The notes: generated by a model not told the origin, from the sequence alone. A stretch of DNA of 64,000 bases from an uncultured Roseburia sp. (GCA_910587865.1 CAJUNX010000009.1:54375-118374), one strand, 5' to 3'; numbered from the stretch's first letter, positions 1 through 9,325 are shown. Program-made: numbers and translations.

Positions 1-58
1 TCAATATTTCCAATAAATACAACTGCAATCATGTATTTTCTCCATCTGATGCGCCACT

Positions 59-979
59 TTACAGGTGCCTGAACAGCAAAACAGCAAATCCAAACGGATT
101 GCACAAAAAAGAAAATAAAACATATACGCCGAATGCTGCGTATCTCTTTCTACGCAATTCAGCAAATGCAATCACTGCATAATGCCTCATCCACACATAA
201 CACCTTTCTCTTATTGTAAGGATACCAAAATACTTTCTTTTATCATTTTGAAGCCTGTTCTCTCCATCTATTTTCTTTTGTCCGCAGGACAGACCTCCGT
301 CCTCTCCTGTGCGGAGGTATGCTTTCACATAACATTCATGCAGATAGGTGAACTTTCCGCCACTTAATATTGCCTTTTGGATCAGATAATAATCATCACC
401 TATATCAATCTTTTTGTATCCGCCAATCCTTCTGATGAAATCTGTTTTAAACATAAAAGTGTCATTTCCGGTAAGATGATGCATGATATGATATTTGTGA
501 AGTCTGCTTTTCTCGTAGATTCTAAGATCATTTCTTACACGCTTTTCCTTAAGCTTCTCCCCGTTATCATAGAGAAGCATGTCAGTAATACTGAAATCTG
601 CATCACATTCTGTCATCTTTGCTAATTGTGTGGAAACCTTGCTTTTTAAATAAACATCATCGTCATCCAGGAACGTGATATACTCTCCTTTGGCCTTTTT
701 TATACCAATGTTACGTGATTTGGCAGCGCCTTTGTTTTCCCGATTCTTAATATATATAATTTCTCTGCCCTGATCTGTTTCTACCTTTTTTATAATAGAA
801 GTGACCGTATTATTCCATGTCGGATCTGCATTATCATCTATAACAATAATTTCTATCTCTGCATAATCCTGCTCACAGGCAGAAATGACAGCTCTTTCCA
901 GCGTGCTGCTTCTTTTATATGTAGTTATCACAATTGTAACACATAATGGTACAGTTACTTTTGATATATCAGCAACCAC
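59..979 (-). CDS. Family 2 glycosyltransferase
   Basis: Predicted GT-A fold sugar transferase of the exopolysaccharide locus, adding one sugar from an NDP donor at the inner membrane face. The N-terminus has the GT2 signature (IVITTYKRSSTLERAV, then IEIIVIDDNADP). A metal-binding acidic run FLDDDD lies near residue 110 and the GDDYYL acceptor-side motif near 200. The C-terminal 40 residues are hydrophobic and may sit on the membrane. The start codon is GTG with AGGAG about 10 bases upstream. It is the third gene after the loaP-associated promoter, 18 bases below the epimerase gene, and the operon probably continues past the left edge. It is more AT-rich than the genes to its right. Donor and acceptor cannot be told. 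Confidence 0.85.
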   Translation of the reverse strand: MVADISKVTVPLCVTIVITTYKRSSTLERAVISACEQDYAEIEIIVIDDNADPTWNNTVTSIIKKVETDQGREIIYIKNRENKGAAKSRNIGIKKAKGEYITFLDDDDVYLKSKVSTQLAKMTECDADFSITDMLLYDNGEKLKEKRVRNDLRIYEKSRLHKYHIMHHLTGNDTFMFKTDFIRRIGGYKKIDIGDDYYLIQKAILSGGKFTYLHECYVKAYLRTGEDGGLSCGQKKIDGENRLQNDKRKYFGILTIRERCYVWMRHYAVIAFAELRRKRYAAFGVYVLFSFLCNPFGFAVLLFRHL

Positions 980-997
980 TGCCCTATTCTCCTATTA

Positions 998-2110
998 TCA
1001 TTCGATTCTATATACCGATTCTTTCAGGTTATATTTACAATAAAATAATCCCTCATAATTTGAGAGATTCTGATCATAATAGCTGCTTCCAAATACTTTA
1101 TTCACTAAATCACAGATCTTCCCAGATACTCGCATAGCAATTTTTACAAATGGAATAAGGCTCTTCATGAGATATACCTTATGTCCACTCACCTCTGCTA
1201 TACACTTTACTAATTGACTTGTGTCCGAATATTCATTATTTTGCGGAAAAAATATGCCGCCTTCACAAGACAGCACGAGCTGCGCAACAAATTCACAGAG
1301 ATTCTCTATAAAGATCATAGATCGTTTATTCCGAATATCAGGAAAGACAGGTACTGTTTTCGCTAATTTTTCCAGCCGCCGGTAATTGCCTTTCACCCCT
1401 TTTCCATAGATCATAGGTGAACGCAGAACCGCAACATGATATCTCTCATCAGCCAAAGCACGAACCCCCTTATCTGCTAACCACTTTGAATTTCCATAAA
1501 AATTTGTCGGATGTGGAGTCGTCTTCTCATCAATCCTCTTCGCACCGCCATAAATTATCATAGATGACATAAATATAAACTGTTTCACACCGGACTTCTT
1601 AGCTTTTTCGCAGCATTCTATCGCAAGTTCTGTGTTAACCTTATAGTATTTCTCCTGCTCAGGTACTGACACTTTTCCCACATCCGCATGAGCGATTCCT
1701 GCCACATGAAATACAGAATCATATGCTTTTCCATCTTTCGTCCTAAATGTATATTCTCTCCACCTCTCATCTTTCATGTCAAGAGTCGTGATTGTTAGAT
1801 TCGGGTAATGCTGTGCGCAATAGTGTGCAAATGTTTCTCCTATATAACTATTGCTGCCAGTAATTAACACGTTCTTATGAAGTGATTTATCAATATTGAA
1901 ATGTTTTAGATGACCATAATCCTCGAAACCCGTCTCTTCAGGCTTAACTTCTTCTAAAGGACGTGATATCATCAACCGAGGACTGCCCTTAGCACTACTT
2001 CCCCAGCGATTAATAAGCATCATCCCGATCTTTGTTTTTAATGCAATATTCAGCCCAATTCCAACTGTCGCTCCAATCCCTACTCCAATAACTACTTTTT
2101 TCTGTTTCAA
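998..2110 (-). CDS. Membrane-anchored NAD-dependent sugar epimerase/dehydratase
   Basis: Extended short-chain dehydrogenase/reductase acting on a nucleotide- or lipid-linked sugar. The Rossmann nucleotide-binding motif TGSNSYIGE lies near residue 85, a serine-rich strand FMSSMIIYGG near 200, and the catalytic pair as YGNSK (YxxxK) near 210, so the enzyme looks intact. Unusually, residues 4-34 form a glycine-rich hydrophobic segment ending in NRWG, followed by a linker of about 45 residues, so the enzyme is probably tethered to the membrane. It lies 12 bases downstream of the sugar transferase gene. Quinovosamine-type 4-keto reductases that work beside sugar transferases are one possibility, by context only. 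Confidence 0.8.
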   Translation of the reverse strand: MKQKKVVIGVGIGATVGIGLNIALKTKIGMMLINRWGSSAKGSPRLMISRPLEEVKPEETGFEDYGHLKHFNIDKSLHKNVLITGSNSYIGETFAHYCAQHYPNLTITTLDMKDERWREYTFRTKDGKAYDSVFHVAGIAHADVGKVSVPEQEKYYKVNTELAIECCEKAKKSGVKQFIFMSSMIIYGGAKRIDEKTTPHPTNFYGNSKWLADKGVRALADERYHVAVLRSPMIYGKGVKGNYRRLEKLAKTVPVFPDIRNKRSMIFIENLCEFVAQLVLSCEGGIFFPQNNEYSDTSQLVKCIAEVSGHKVYLMKSLIPFVKIAMRVSGKICDLVNKVFGSSYYDQNLSNYEGLFYCKYNLKESVYRIE

Positions 2111-2122
2111 GAATCTCCCCTT

Positions 2123-2992
2123 TTAATTATTAATTTTATCATTTTTACACTGCACAAATCTCCCCGTCCCGCCTTCCACAACCCCTTCACTCCCGGCCAC
2201 AGACTTCACCGTCCCGAAAAAGCACTTCAGATCAAACAGCATTCCTTTTATATTCCCGCTTCGCAGCCTTCTGACATACTCCCCGTCCAGCGCAGCCTTA
2301 TCCGTAATCTCCAGCTCATCCCGCCCGTTAATCTGTGCCCAGCCGGTCAGCCCCGGCAGCACACTGTTGGCATCGTATTTCTCCCGCTCCGCGATCAGAT
2401 CCTCCTGATTCCACAGTGCAGGCCGTGGGCCGATGATACTCATTTTTCCACGGAAAATATCCCACACCTGGGGCAGCTCATCCAGGCTGTATTTCCGCAG
2501 AAATCCGCCCACCCGGGTGATATACTGATCCGGGTCCGCCAGCTGGTGGGTCGGCACGTCATGGGGCGTATCCATTTTCATGGTGCGGAATTTATGCAGT
2601 TCAAAAAAATGCCCGTCCTTCCCGACCCGCTTCTGTGTAAAGAGTATGGAACCCGGATCATCCAGGTAGATTGCGATACTGATTACAGCATAGACCGGAG
2701 ACAGCAGAACCAGTCCGGTAAAGGATAAAATCTTATCCAGTCCGGGTTTGACATACTTCTCATAAAATGTGACCCTGGAGCACGACGTGATTTTCCCGCA
2801 CTCATTCCCGTCTCCGATTTTCAGATATGGATTTTCCTGATCCATCGAGTCCGGTTCCGCGTACTTTTTAGCTGCCAGGAATGCAACGGTGAAGATTCCG
2901 CCGAGAATGAGCCCGGCCTTTATAAACTTGTGACGGTTTCCTTTTTTTGATTCTGACATGTGATGCTGAGTTTCTCCAATAAAATAAGCCAT
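2123..2992 (-). CDS. Undecaprenyl-phosphate sugar-phosphate transferase (initiating enzyme)
   Basis: Bacterial sugar transferase (WcaJ/PglC family) that moves a sugar-1-phosphate from a nucleotide sugar to undecaprenyl phosphate, starting repeat-unit synthesis. The catalytic domain occupies residues 80-270: a re-entrant hydrophobic helix (LSFTGLVLLSPVYAVISIAI), QKRVGKDGHFFELHKFRTM, then DELPQVWDIFRGKMSIIGPRP and PGLTGWAQINGRD, all family hallmarks. An extra N-terminal hydrophobic segment near residues 25-42 suggests a second membrane contact. It is the first gene behind the promoter that follows the loaP terminator. The ATG lies inside a small hairpin (2990-3004) and has only a weak ribosome-binding site; a second ATG at 2957 (MSESKK) is possible. 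Confidence 0.93.
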   Translation of the reverse strand: MAYFIGETQHHMSESKKGNRHKFIKAGLILGGIFTVAFLAAKKYAEPDSMDQENPYLKIGDGNECGKITSCSRVTFYEKYVKPGLDKILSFTGLVLLSPVYAVISIAIYLDDPGSILFTQKRVGKDGHFFELHKFRTMKMDTPHDVPTHQLADPDQYITRVGGFLRKYSLDELPQVWDIFRGKMSIIGPRPALWNQEDLIAEREKYDANSVLPGLTGWAQINGRDELEITDKAALDGEYVRRLRSGNIKGMLFDLKCFFGTVKSVAGSEGVVEGGTGRFVQCKNDKINN

Positions 2993-3004
2993 GGTTTTCC
3001 CATG
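2990..3004 (-). promoter_or_regulatory. Leader hairpin over the start codon; possible LoaP target
   Basis: Perfect 5-bp stem CATGG / CCATG with a five-base loop that includes the ATG of the sugar transferase gene. It lies in the short leader between the promoter at 3064-3091 and the gene, close to the GAAAATCTGAAAATCAG repeat. LoaP proteins are known to need a small RNA hairpin in the leader of their target operon. Equating this one with it is inference. Confidence 0.3.
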
Positions 3005-3063
3005 ACCGACTGACGCAGGCTGATTTTCAGATTTTCATAAAACCCTCTACCCTCACTGCACAG

Positions 3064-3091
3064 ATATTATGTTTTATCCGCCATACTTCAA
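3064..3091 (-). promoter_or_regulatory. Predicted sigma-A promoter for the LoaP-linked operon
   Basis: Minus-strand TTGAAG (3086-3091), 16-base spacer, TAATAT (3064-3069). It lies between the loaP terminator and the sugar transferase gene, giving a leader of roughly 65 bases. Confidence 0.55.
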
Positions 3092-3109
3092 ACAAACGTT
3101 CTAATAAAT

Positions 3110-3145
3110 AAAAAAAACGGAAACACAGCTTCTATTCTGTATTCC
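3110..3145 (-). terminator. Intrinsic terminator overlapping the loaP stop codon
   Basis: On the minus strand GGAATACAG, an eight-base loop, CTGTGTTTCC, then CG and eight T's. The loop contains the last bases and stop codon of loaP. The stem has a small internal bulge. It separates the Wzz-loaP transcript from the sugar transferase operon. Confidence 0.7.
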
Positions 3146-3920
3146 CGTCATTTTCCTCCAGTACATCCACCCCGCAGATCTCATCCATGGAAACCTCCAT
3201 GGAGATATCCTGACCAAACAGGTGGATTCCTATCTCTACCGTATTCTTTTTTACCCGCCAGATGATACCTTGCATATCCGCAAATGTTCCGGCGGTCACT
3301 TTTACATGATCCCCTGGCTCATATGGCGCCTTCACCTCCGGAAGATCGACCTTATAATGCTCGGGAAGCGTTACCGGTGCTTCCACCTTGCCGTAAGCCA
3401 GTTCCTGCTGTACATCCTCGCGCAGGATAATTCCCAACGCCGCGGTCTTATCCAGGCCCAGCAGCTGGAAATGTATAATCACATATCTCTTTTTAAACTG
3501 ATACCGGATGATCCGGTCCGTATAATGTTCCAACGGCCCTGACACATGATGCACATGTCCTTTTCCGTCGGTTTCCACGTAGGATAGTCTTACAATCCGG
3601 TCTTCCGCAAGCAGTTCGCTAAGGAACGCTTCCTCGCCCGCTTTCAGCGGGATGAAATCAAAATAACCGTCAGACAGCAGTTTTGATAAAGCCGGTACGT
3701 ACTTTAATCTCAGAAACAATTCCTGCGGATAATCCGTTATAATCATTACATATCCCGGAAACAGTCTCTCTACGTGAACAATGCTCTGCTGCTGCCTCCG
3801 CCATATTCTCTCATAATATGCAACGAAACAATCCTCATACAACTCAGAAGGAATGATTTTCCCTACCATCCGTACCAGCTCTTTTTCTTTGCCGGTCATC
3901 GTCTGCAACACATACCACAT
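3132..3920 (-). CDS. loaP: LoaP-type transcription antiterminator (NusG paralog)
   Basis: Specialised NusG that binds RNA polymerase and lets it read through terminators in a long polysaccharide operon. It opens with the NGN signature (MWYVLQTMTGKEKELVRMV, then LFPGYVMIITDYP near residue 55). A KOW domain follows near residues 195-245 (YEPGDHVKVTAGTFADMQG). At 262 residues it is longer than core NusG (about 180), with extra sequence between the two domains (residues 110-190). The start has a strong AAAGGAGG seven bases upstream. It shares a promoter with the Wzz gene upstream. Position beside a terminator, promoter and leader fits the known habit of LoaP acting on an adjacent operon. Which terminators it overrides lies outside the window. 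Confidence 0.9.
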   Translation of the reverse strand: MWYVLQTMTGKEKELVRMVGKIIPSELYEDCFVAYYERIWRRQQQSIVHVERLFPGYVMIITDYPQELFLRLKYVPALSKLLSDGYFDFIPLKAGEEAFLSELLAEDRIVRLSYVETDGKGHVHHVSGPLEHYTDRIIRYQFKKRYVIIHFQLLGLDKTAALGIILREDVQQELAYGKVEAPVTLPEHYKVDLPEVKAPYEPGDHVKVTAGTFADMQGIIWRVKKNTVEIGIHLFGQDISMEVSMDEICGVDVLEENDGNTE

Positions 3921-4068
3921 ACAGACCTCCTTTCAGGGCAGGCTTCGCCATCCCTGCAATATCATCCGTATCCCAGGCATCCTTTGCGTCAGCACGCAGC
4001 CATATTACCCCTTTCCTGTCTGCGCAGCCTTCAAACTCACGCCCACAAGTCCGGTTTTACTGTTATTC

Positions 4069-5493
4069 CTATAAAGTAAATGTTACTGCTCCAAGTACTG
4101 CAATATCATTTTCCTGGTAAAAACTCATCTCTTCATCTACCATCCGGTGCGTCGTCGTTCCGATTCTGCACACCATCAGGACATGTCCGACATCTGCCAG
4201 CGTATCCCACGCCGCCGTCTCTCTGTCGGCATTTTCGGTGATCAGCGTCTCAATTCCCCAGCTGTTAAGCTGTTTTGCAAGATCCGCCATGCACGCTTTT
4301 TCCTGTTCGTCAAACGAAAAATCAGACACAATACACAATCTTGTAATTTCCTGATTCTTACATGCAAGCCTTACCCGATTCAGTATCTGCGCTTTTTCCT
4401 GCTCATATGCATTCTTCTTCGCATCCGTGGATTTTCCTTTTCCTTTTAAAGGAATCCCCCCGTATACAGGAAATGTATAAAGGCCCTTCATTTCTTCCGT
4501 GCTTTTTAATGTATCACGGAACAGATACAGGCAGGCATAAATACAGCAATAAAGGAAAATACCGCCAGCCAGTCCGAGTACCACATATTTTTTGCTGATT
4601 CCTCTTTCAGCGTTCATCTCCGCCCCATCAGCCCCGTCTTCTTCCTCTTCTATTCCGATCGCTTTCTGATACACCAGTTTCTGCTCATCACTGAAGGCAT
4701 CCGTCATCGCTTTCAGGCCGTCTGCATAGCTGGTCAGGAGCGCCCATTTATTGTGCTGCTGTGTCTGCAGATCACCGTCAGCCACCACACTCGTTTCCAT
4801 GCTGAGAAGTGTAAGTGTATGGTCTCCTGCCGCGCCTTTCACTGTGGCGGAATATGTCTCCAGCGCAGCCTGTACATCCTCTGCCAGCGACTCTGTCATC
4901 CCTGTATCCAGCCCCATCACTCTCACATATAAAACAGTTTCTGAGGGAGGAACATTTTCCGGTGTCGTAATAACCGGTGTGCCTGAAGATGTCCGGCTCG
5001 ATACCGATATCAGCTCCGCAAGGTATGTCTTGTCCAGATCCCACCCGCCTGACGCCATCACAGCATCTGCCGCTCCGCCGTTCTGCACAAAATTCAGATA
5101 GCTCTCTGTAATCCGCTGCAGTGCCTGTCCATCCGTCGGTTTTACCGCAAACAAAAGCATAATGCTGCTTCTGTGATACGGATCGATCTGCATCAGAACG
5201 GAATTCTCGATGTACTCTTCCAAACCGCGGAGTTCTTCTTCCTGTCTTATGGCAGCCGTAACGCCCCGCTGTTCATCCTCTTTCAGCTCGATCTCTTCCA
5301 CTTTGTCCGATTCCTCGACTGCCGGAGCGCTCCCGCTTTTCATATAACTGTATGCCCCGGCGAGCACGGCAAAAAGCACCGCGCAGATCAGGATCTGCTT
5401 CCACTGTGCGCAAAGCCTGCGCAGCAGATCTATGAGATCAATCTCTATATCCTCTGTTCTTTTCCAGGAATAATTACTCTCCATACTCCGCAC
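4069..5493 (-). CDS. Wzz-type polysaccharide co-polymerase with degenerate P-loop domain
   Basis: Chain-length regulator of polysaccharide polymerisation. The first membrane segment lies near residues 35-52 (ILICAVLFAVLAGAYSYMK) after a cytoplasmic EIDLIDLLRRL motif. A large extracytoplasmic part follows, then a second membrane segment near 305-325 (YVVLGLAGGIFLYCCIYACLY). The C-terminal 140 residues look like the fold of BY-kinases (TRLCIVSDFSFDEQEKA), but no Walker A GKT/S is present, so kinase activity is unlikely. The start is GTG, or the ATG at 5484 three codons later. Its own promoter is at 5526-5554, and loaP follows. A second, separate Wzz is at 26175-27467. Confidence 0.82.
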   Translation of the reverse strand: MRSMESNYSWKRTEDIEIDLIDLLRRLCAQWKQILICAVLFAVLAGAYSYMKSGSAPAVEESDKVEEIELKEDEQRGVTAAIRQEEELRGLEEYIENSVLMQIDPYHRSSIMLLFAVKPTDGQALQRITESYLNFVQNGGAADAVMASGGWDLDKTYLAELISVSSRTSSGTPVITTPENVPPSETVLYVRVMGLDTGMTESLAEDVQAALETYSATVKGAAGDHTLTLLSMETSVVADGDLQTQQHNKWALLTSYADGLKAMTDAFSDEQKLVYQKAIGIEEEEDGADGAEMNAERGISKKYVVLGLAGGIFLYCCIYACLYLFRDTLKSTEEMKGLYTFPVYGGIPLKGKGKSTDAKKNAYEQEKAQILNRVRLACKNQEITRLCIVSDFSFDEQEKACMADLAKQLNSWGIETLITENADRETAAWDTLADVGHVLMVCRIGTTTHRMVDEEMSFYQENDIAVLGAVTFTL

Positions 5494-5525
5494 TTCCTCA
5501 TTCCTAATTCAGTAATTCACAAGTT

Positions 5526-5554
5526 ATTCTATATTACTTCACCTGTTTTTGCAA
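5526..5554 (-). promoter_or_regulatory. Predicted sigma-A promoter of the Wzz-loaP transcript
   Basis: Minus-strand TTGCAA (5549-5554), 17-base spacer, TAGAAT (5526-5531), about 30 bases before the Wzz start codon. Confidence 0.7.
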
Positions 5555-5582
5555 GTATAAAATCAAATTGTTAAAAAAAACA

Positions 5583-7367
5583 TCACATTTGCGGTATCTG
5601 AAACAGGACCGCACCCTCATTTTCATACACCGTCTGACAGGTTTCAAATACCGCTGCCCAGCGCTCGTACGGTTCTTCTTCTTTTACCGCCACAAACATA
5701 CTGACACCGCTTTCTCTCATATAGGCCAGTATCGCCTCCGCGTCATCCGGAACCTCCGGCGTATAAAAATTGCTGATTCCGTTTCCCCAAAGCCTTGTCC
5801 CATAATCTGCGCTGATCAGCCAGACACTTGTCCCCTCGCAATGTTTCACTGCGTAATCCAGCACATCTATCAGCTGATCGCTGACGCGGTAGTTCTCATA
5901 ATCATCCGCCATACTGTCCGTGTTAAACCGAAACAGCGGAAACATCTGTGCCGTCGCATACTCTCCGTTATAAGTCTCATTGTATTCCGTCATCACCCTG
6001 TCATAATCTGAAAACGACAGCCAGCTGAGCACAGCCACCATGCATGTACAGGAAAAATATGCGGTCAGCTGCTTTTTCTCCGAAGCGATCGCCAGCGCCG
6101 CAGCCGCCAGAAGCCACCCGCACAGCCACACATTATAGTAGATCTTATAGTAATAATAGCATGACAGCAGATACCGGTACCAGAGAATATACATTCCCGC
6201 TGCCGCACAAAGCATGCAGATACTCATAAACCAGATTGTCCGCTTCTGCTTTTTGTTCCTTAACGTCTCAAACGTCACATAAAGCAGCGCCGGCAGGAAG
6301 AATATGATATCGCAGTACATCGCCCGGTACATCGCGCCGTTTCCCTGATAATGCGTCAGATACGTGAAGGGATTTCCCCACTGCTTTGTGTAAAAACGCA
6401 CAAAAATGGCGAAGACCGCCACCCCGGCAGCCATCACGGCAAAAAGTGCTTTTCTGCTGACCCTGTGCCTGATTTTTCTCCATGTGATCACCGCAAACGT
6501 CGCAAACAGCGCAACCGAATTAATCGGAACAAACAGTTTATTGCAGTGCAGGTTTGCAAACGCCCCCAAAATCAGCAGCAGAATACTCCAGATCGAATCG
6601 TCCTCGTGCTTTTCCCACAGCACCAGCGCATAGATGATCAGAATCAGGATCATCACCCCGTTGCTCCAGTACACAAAATTTCCGGTCATATAGCTGTACG
6701 CAGGATATCCCCAGAAATAGCCAAGACTGAACAGAGGCGCCATCAGGCGCACGCTTTTTTTATCGCTGACCGTAATCACCAGCACGTAAAACATGCAGAC
6801 TTCCAGTATATGCAAAAAAATGTCTGCAGCAATAAACGCCTTGTACATCAGAACCGGCTCTAACGCCGGACCAAGCACCTGTATAAAAAGCGCGTCAAGA
6901 AACGCGGAAAACTTTGTACCCGTGCCGAGCAGCGTATGGTACTGCGCCGAGTACATCGCCCAGGAAAAGTGTACGGCAGCATCCCAGTTTCTGTACTGCA
7001 GCTGCAGTCCCGCCGTAAAAATATGCAGGGACGCCAGCACCACAGGCACACAGATCAGCACGATACAGATCAGATCCGTGATCCGGAAAAACAGCTTTTG
7101 CACTCTCCTTTTTCGCAGGATCACTCCCCAGAGAACTTCATTCAGCAGTAACAGCGGAATCCACAGCGTCTCCGGCCCGACAGGCATGCTGCCCCAGAAA
7201 AACAGATAGGCCGATAGAAACAGGTAGCAGAAAAGAGCCATAATCCCCATGATAATGACCTTGATTCCGTTTATCCGCTCTTTTGTCTTCGGCACAAGGA
7301 CAAGTCCTGCCAGCGCCGCCACAAACAAACCCGTTATACTTATCGATAATACCATTTGTTTTCTCAC
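5583..7367 (-). CDS. Large polytopic membrane protein, possible GT-C glycosyltransferase
   Basis: A 594-residue protein with about 11-13 predicted membrane helices. It starts with paired helices (LFVAALAGLVLVP, LFCYLFLSAYLFFWG) and ends in a soluble domain of about 130 residues. A conserved-looking extracytoplasmic loop near residue 130 (RNWDAAVHFSWAMY) carries an acidic residue where lipid-sugar-using GT-C enzymes often have one. No family is confidently recognised. It could be a GT-C transferase or a polymerase-like protein. It begins with GTG directly after the CapD-type gene (SD AGGCGG) and is co-oriented with it. There is no sign of truncation. Confidence 0.75.
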   Translation of the reverse strand: MRKQMVLSISITGLFVAALAGLVLVPKTKERINGIKVIIMGIMALFCYLFLSAYLFFWGSMPVGPETLWIPLLLLNEVLWGVILRKRRVQKLFFRITDLICIVLICVPVVLASLHIFTAGLQLQYRNWDAAVHFSWAMYSAQYHTLLGTGTKFSAFLDALFIQVLGPALEPVLMYKAFIAADIFLHILEVCMFYVLVITVSDKKSVRLMAPLFSLGYFWGYPAYSYMTGNFVYWSNGVMILILIIYALVLWEKHEDDSIWSILLLILGAFANLHCNKLFVPINSVALFATFAVITWRKIRHRVSRKALFAVMAAGVAVFAIFVRFYTKQWGNPFTYLTHYQGNGAMYRAMYCDIIFFLPALLYVTFETLRNKKQKRTIWFMSICMLCAAAGMYILWYRYLLSCYYYYKIYYNVWLCGWLLAAAALAIASEKKQLTAYFSCTCMVAVLSWLSFSDYDRVMTEYNETYNGEYATAQMFPLFRFNTDSMADDYENYRVSDQLIDVLDYAVKHCEGTSVWLISADYGTRLWGNGISNFYTPEVPDDAEAILAYMRESGVSMFVAVKEEEPYERWAAVFETCQTVYENEGAVLFQIPQM

Positions 7368-7376
7368 ATCCGCCTG

Positions 7377-9278
7377 TTACGGCGCGACAGTCCCTTCTGT
7401 TTTCCCGGCTCCGCTCTGATACGACGGAACCATCCCTCTTACGACTTCTTTCATCTGCGGGTCATCTTCATATGCCCTTTGCTTGAGCTCCGCCAGCTGT
7501 CTGAAGAACTCTTCATTGTCAAATTCAATCGGTTTTCCGATAAAAATCAGATTATTGGCCGTTTTGCGGAGTCCTTCTTCCTCTTTCAGACACTCTTCGA
7601 ACATTTTTTCACCCGGCCGCAGCCCGGTATATACGATCGGAATATCCACATCCGGCTCAAATCCGGACAGCTTGATCAGGTTGCGCGCCATATCGTCAAT
7701 GCGCACCGGTTCTCCCATATCCAGCACAAAAATCTCTCCGCCTTTCGCGTAAGCTCCCGCCTGCAGTACAAGCGAAACCGCCTCAGGAATCGTCATAAAA
7801 TACCGGATAATATCTTTGTGCGTCACCGTAACCGGGCCGCCCTCCTCAATCTGCTTTTTAAACAGAGGGATCACACTCCCGTTGCTCCCCAGCACATTGC
7901 CGAACCGGACCGCGACAAAATTTGTGGTCGGATATTTTATATACATCCCCTGGATCACCATCTCACAGATCCGCTTCGAGGCCCCCATGATATTCGTCGG
8001 GTTAACCGCCTTGTCGGTGGAGATCAGAACCATGCGCTTCGTCCCGTTTAACGCAGCTGCCTTCGCCACGTTGTAGGTGCCGAATACATTATTCTTAATC
8101 GCCTCGTTCGGGCTGTCCTCCATCAGCGGCACATGCTTGTGCGCCGCCGCGTGAAACACAATATCCGGCCGGTAATCCGCAAATATGCTCTCGATCCGGT
8201 GTGAATTGCGCACCGATCCGATCAGCACCACAAGATCAAGCTTCGGATACTCCCTTTTTAATTCCTGCTGAAGATCATATGTCGTATTCTCATAGATATC
8301 AAGAATGATCAGCTGCTTCGGCTGGTGCGCCGCGATCTGGCGGCACAGCTCACTGCCGATGGAGCCCCCTCCGCCGGTCACCAGGACCGTCTTGTGCGAA
8401 ATGTATCCCATCACTTCATCGAGATTCGTTTTTACCGGTTCCCTGCCCAGCAGATCCTCAATCCCAACCTCTCTTAAGTTTGATACTTTTACCTCATCGT
8501 TGACAATCTGCGTCATGCTCGGCAGAATCCGCAGCTTGCAGCCCGTATTTTTACAGATCTCAAGAATCTCCTTTTTCCTGGCTGCCGACAGCCGCGGAAT
8601 GGCGATAAAAATCTCCTGCACCCGGTATTTCTCAACCGCCCACGGGATTCTGCTGTCATTTCCCACAATCGGCGCACCGAGAATATTTCTTCCGATCTTC
8701 TGCACATCCTCGTCCATCACGCAGACGACTTTATTATGCACCAGCCAGCTGCTGCTCATGTCCTTCATCAGAGAATATGCCGAATCGCCCGCCCCGATAA
8801 TCATCGTCGGGATCGCGTTTGCGCTGCGCTCCGTGATCAGATTTTTGCGCACGACCCTTAAGCCTCGGTAGAGGAAACGGCTGAGGCCGGTAAAGCCGAG
8901 CAGGAAAAACAAATACAGTATATAATAGGAACGCGGCATGCTTAAAACCAGCATATGCATGCCAAGGCTCTGGGTGCAGGCAGCCACCACACACGCCGCC
9001 ACCACATTCAGAAGCTCCTGCACGCTCGCATAACGCCACAGACTGCTGTAAAGCCTTGCAAAGGTAAAGATCAGCAGCGTTGTTATGATATTAATGACCG
9101 TATATCGATATGCATTTTCCAGATAAGGCATCTCAATCCGGCCGAATTCAAATTCAAACCGGGTCCACAATGCCATAAATTCCGCCAGACACACCGCAAA
9201 AATATCATAAATAACAAAAAGCGCGACGCGCGTTCTCTTGCTTGCATTCTCCCAGGTATCCTTTATCTTATACAACAT
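7377..9278 (-). CDS. CapD/FlaA1-type nucleotide-sugar 4,6-dehydratase, membrane-bound
   Basis: Polysaccharide biosynthesis dehydratase of the PglF/WbpM/CapD family, usually converting UDP-GlcNAc to a 4-keto-6-deoxy sugar. It has four membrane helices in residues 20-130, then a CoA-binding-like Rossmann domain (IIGAGDSAYSLMKDM near 165). The catalytic SDR domain begins at TGGGGSIGSELCRQI near residue 300 and continues with LDIYENTTYDLQQEL, FHAAAHKHVPLMEDSPNEA and STDKAVNPTNIMGASK. As in this subfamily, the usual tyrosine is replaced by methionine in the MxxxK motif. Its 633 residues are the normal length. An extended -10 promoter is at 9326-9334, and the gene leads into the membrane-protein gene at 5583. 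Confidence 0.93.
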   Translation of the reverse strand: MLYKIKDTWENASKRTRVALFVIYDIFAVCLAEFMALWTRFEFEFGRIEMPYLENAYRYTVINIITTLLIFTFARLYSSLWRYASVQELLNVVAACVVAACTQSLGMHMLVLSMPRSYYILYLFFLLGFTGLSRFLYRGLRVVRKNLITERSANAIPTMIIGAGDSAYSLMKDMSSSWLVHNKVVCVMDEDVQKIGRNILGAPIVGNDSRIPWAVEKYRVQEIFIAIPRLSAARKKEILEICKNTGCKLRILPSMTQIVNDEVKVSNLREVGIEDLLGREPVKTNLDEVMGYISHKTVLVTGGGGSIGSELCRQIAAHQPKQLIILDIYENTTYDLQQELKREYPKLDLVVLIGSVRNSHRIESIFADYRPDIVFHAAAHKHVPLMEDSPNEAIKNNVFGTYNVAKAAALNGTKRMVLISTDKAVNPTNIMGASKRICEMVIQGMYIKYPTTNFVAVRFGNVLGSNGSVIPLFKKQIEEGGPVTVTHKDIIRYFMTIPEAVSLVLQAGAYAKGGEIFVLDMGEPVRIDDMARNLIKLSGFEPDVDIPIVYTGLRPGEKMFEECLKEEEGLRKTANNLIFIGKPIEFDNEEFFRQLAELKQRAYEDDPQMKEVVRGMVPSYQSGAGKTEGTVAP

Positions 9279-9325
9279 ACGTCCATCTCTTCCTTATCTT
9301 TTCGCCTGAACATTAAAGTGTTTCT

